Of a stretch of 64,000 nucleotides of DNA, positions 63,948 through 64,000 are shown one piece after another. The notes under the pieces were generated by a model. It was given only the letters and a program-made list of their open reading frames with translations. It did no database searches and had not been told where the DNA came from. Location of the stretch: NCBI RefSeq assembly GCF_011927835.1, contig NZ_JAATJH010000001.1, positions 821,104 through 885,103 on the forward strand, in the 5' to 3' direction. Every line of letters starts with the position of its first letter. The first letter of the stretch is position 1. A program made the position numbers and the translations under genes. The stretch comes from Neolewinella antarctica. Its GTDB lineage: Bacteria; Bacteroidota; Bacteroidia; Chitinophagales; Saprospiraceae.

Positions 63948-64000
63948 TTACAGCTTAAAAGCCTTTTTAACTTCCTTCACGTAGTCGAGTTTCTCCCAGG
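63948..64000 (-). CDS. C-terminal end of an unidentified protein
   Basis: Reading the minus strand from the window edge gives WEKLDYVKEVKKAFKL and a TAA stop at 63948-63950, just before a strong minus-strand terminator. The helical, lysine-rich tail looks like genuine protein, but 16 residues do not identify a family. Confidence 0.5.
   Translation of the reverse strand, partial: WEKLDYVKEVKKAFKL

Overview
The window looks like a chromosomal segment from a GC-rich member of the Bacteroidota, most likely the Saprospiria (Lewinella-type). This is an inference from gene content. It carries gliding and type IX secretion genes (gldG, gldH, porT, a PorP/SprF protein next to a giant type B sorted surface protein), a DUF3667 protein and UbiE next to PorT. 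Many genes also carry the Bacteroidota -7 promoter element TAnnTTTG or its variant TAnnTTCG. No plasmid, prophage or CRISPR array is visible; most of the window is housekeeping sequence.

Layout. 0-0.5 kb: two tandem divergent SSB-type genes. 0.8-6.5 kb: DEAD-box helicase, a MITE-like element with a 9-bp target duplication, gldG, a DUF4340 gene and a secreted S1/P1-like phospholipase C. 6.6-11.5 kb: bioB, tpiA, then porT-ubiE and a zinc alcohol dehydrogenase on the minus strand. 11.9-20.2 kb: gyrA with a long leader, a TPR protein, a DNA-repair radical SAM protein, ridA, trxB, folD. 20.4-27.1 kb: the type B surface protein with its PorP/SprF partner, a GyrI-like lipoprotein overlapping pyrF, tRNA-His. 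27.3-35.6 kb: L-type lectin, cupin, coaD diverging from a UMF1-type MFS transporter, a TPR-like protein, DinB diverging from a sugar isomerase, aspartate kinase. 35.9-43.3 kb: gldH, dnaJ, grpE, a methyltransferase, DUF4112, an XRE regulator diverging from a sigma factor, then a NYN-LOTUS protein. 43.4-58.2 kb: HscA-like Hsp70, beta-helix lipoprotein, MlaF/MlaE pair, a sugar-dehydrogenase/azurin fusion with a PA14 lipoprotein, DUF3667, ssb, FeS (6-4) photolyase, sucC. 58.3-64 kb: outer-membrane beta-barrels, an ECF sigma / membrane protein / envelope protein operon, YceI, and the tail of an unidentified gene.

The strongest unexplained signal is a dispersed short repeat, consensus TTTGCACCCGCGACCGCGCC. 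It occurs about a dozen times between genes, usually upstream of a start codon. It also occurs inside coding sequence at weakly constrained places: a signal peptide, interdomain linkers and a low-complexity stretch. At 34.0 and 38.7 kb it is part of a longer composite repeat. Other structured DNA includes the 184-bp MITE-like element at 2.2 kb, TAGGCGG tandem/inverted arrays at 2.0-2.4 and 27.2-27.3 kb, and CCACACA/GTGTGG inverted repeats at 35.6-35.9, 53.6-53.7 and 55.0 kb. Six genes have the -7 element only 4-6 nt before the start codon, which predicts leaderless mRNAs and was used to correct several start sites. All names come from recognising motifs by eye; no database search was run.
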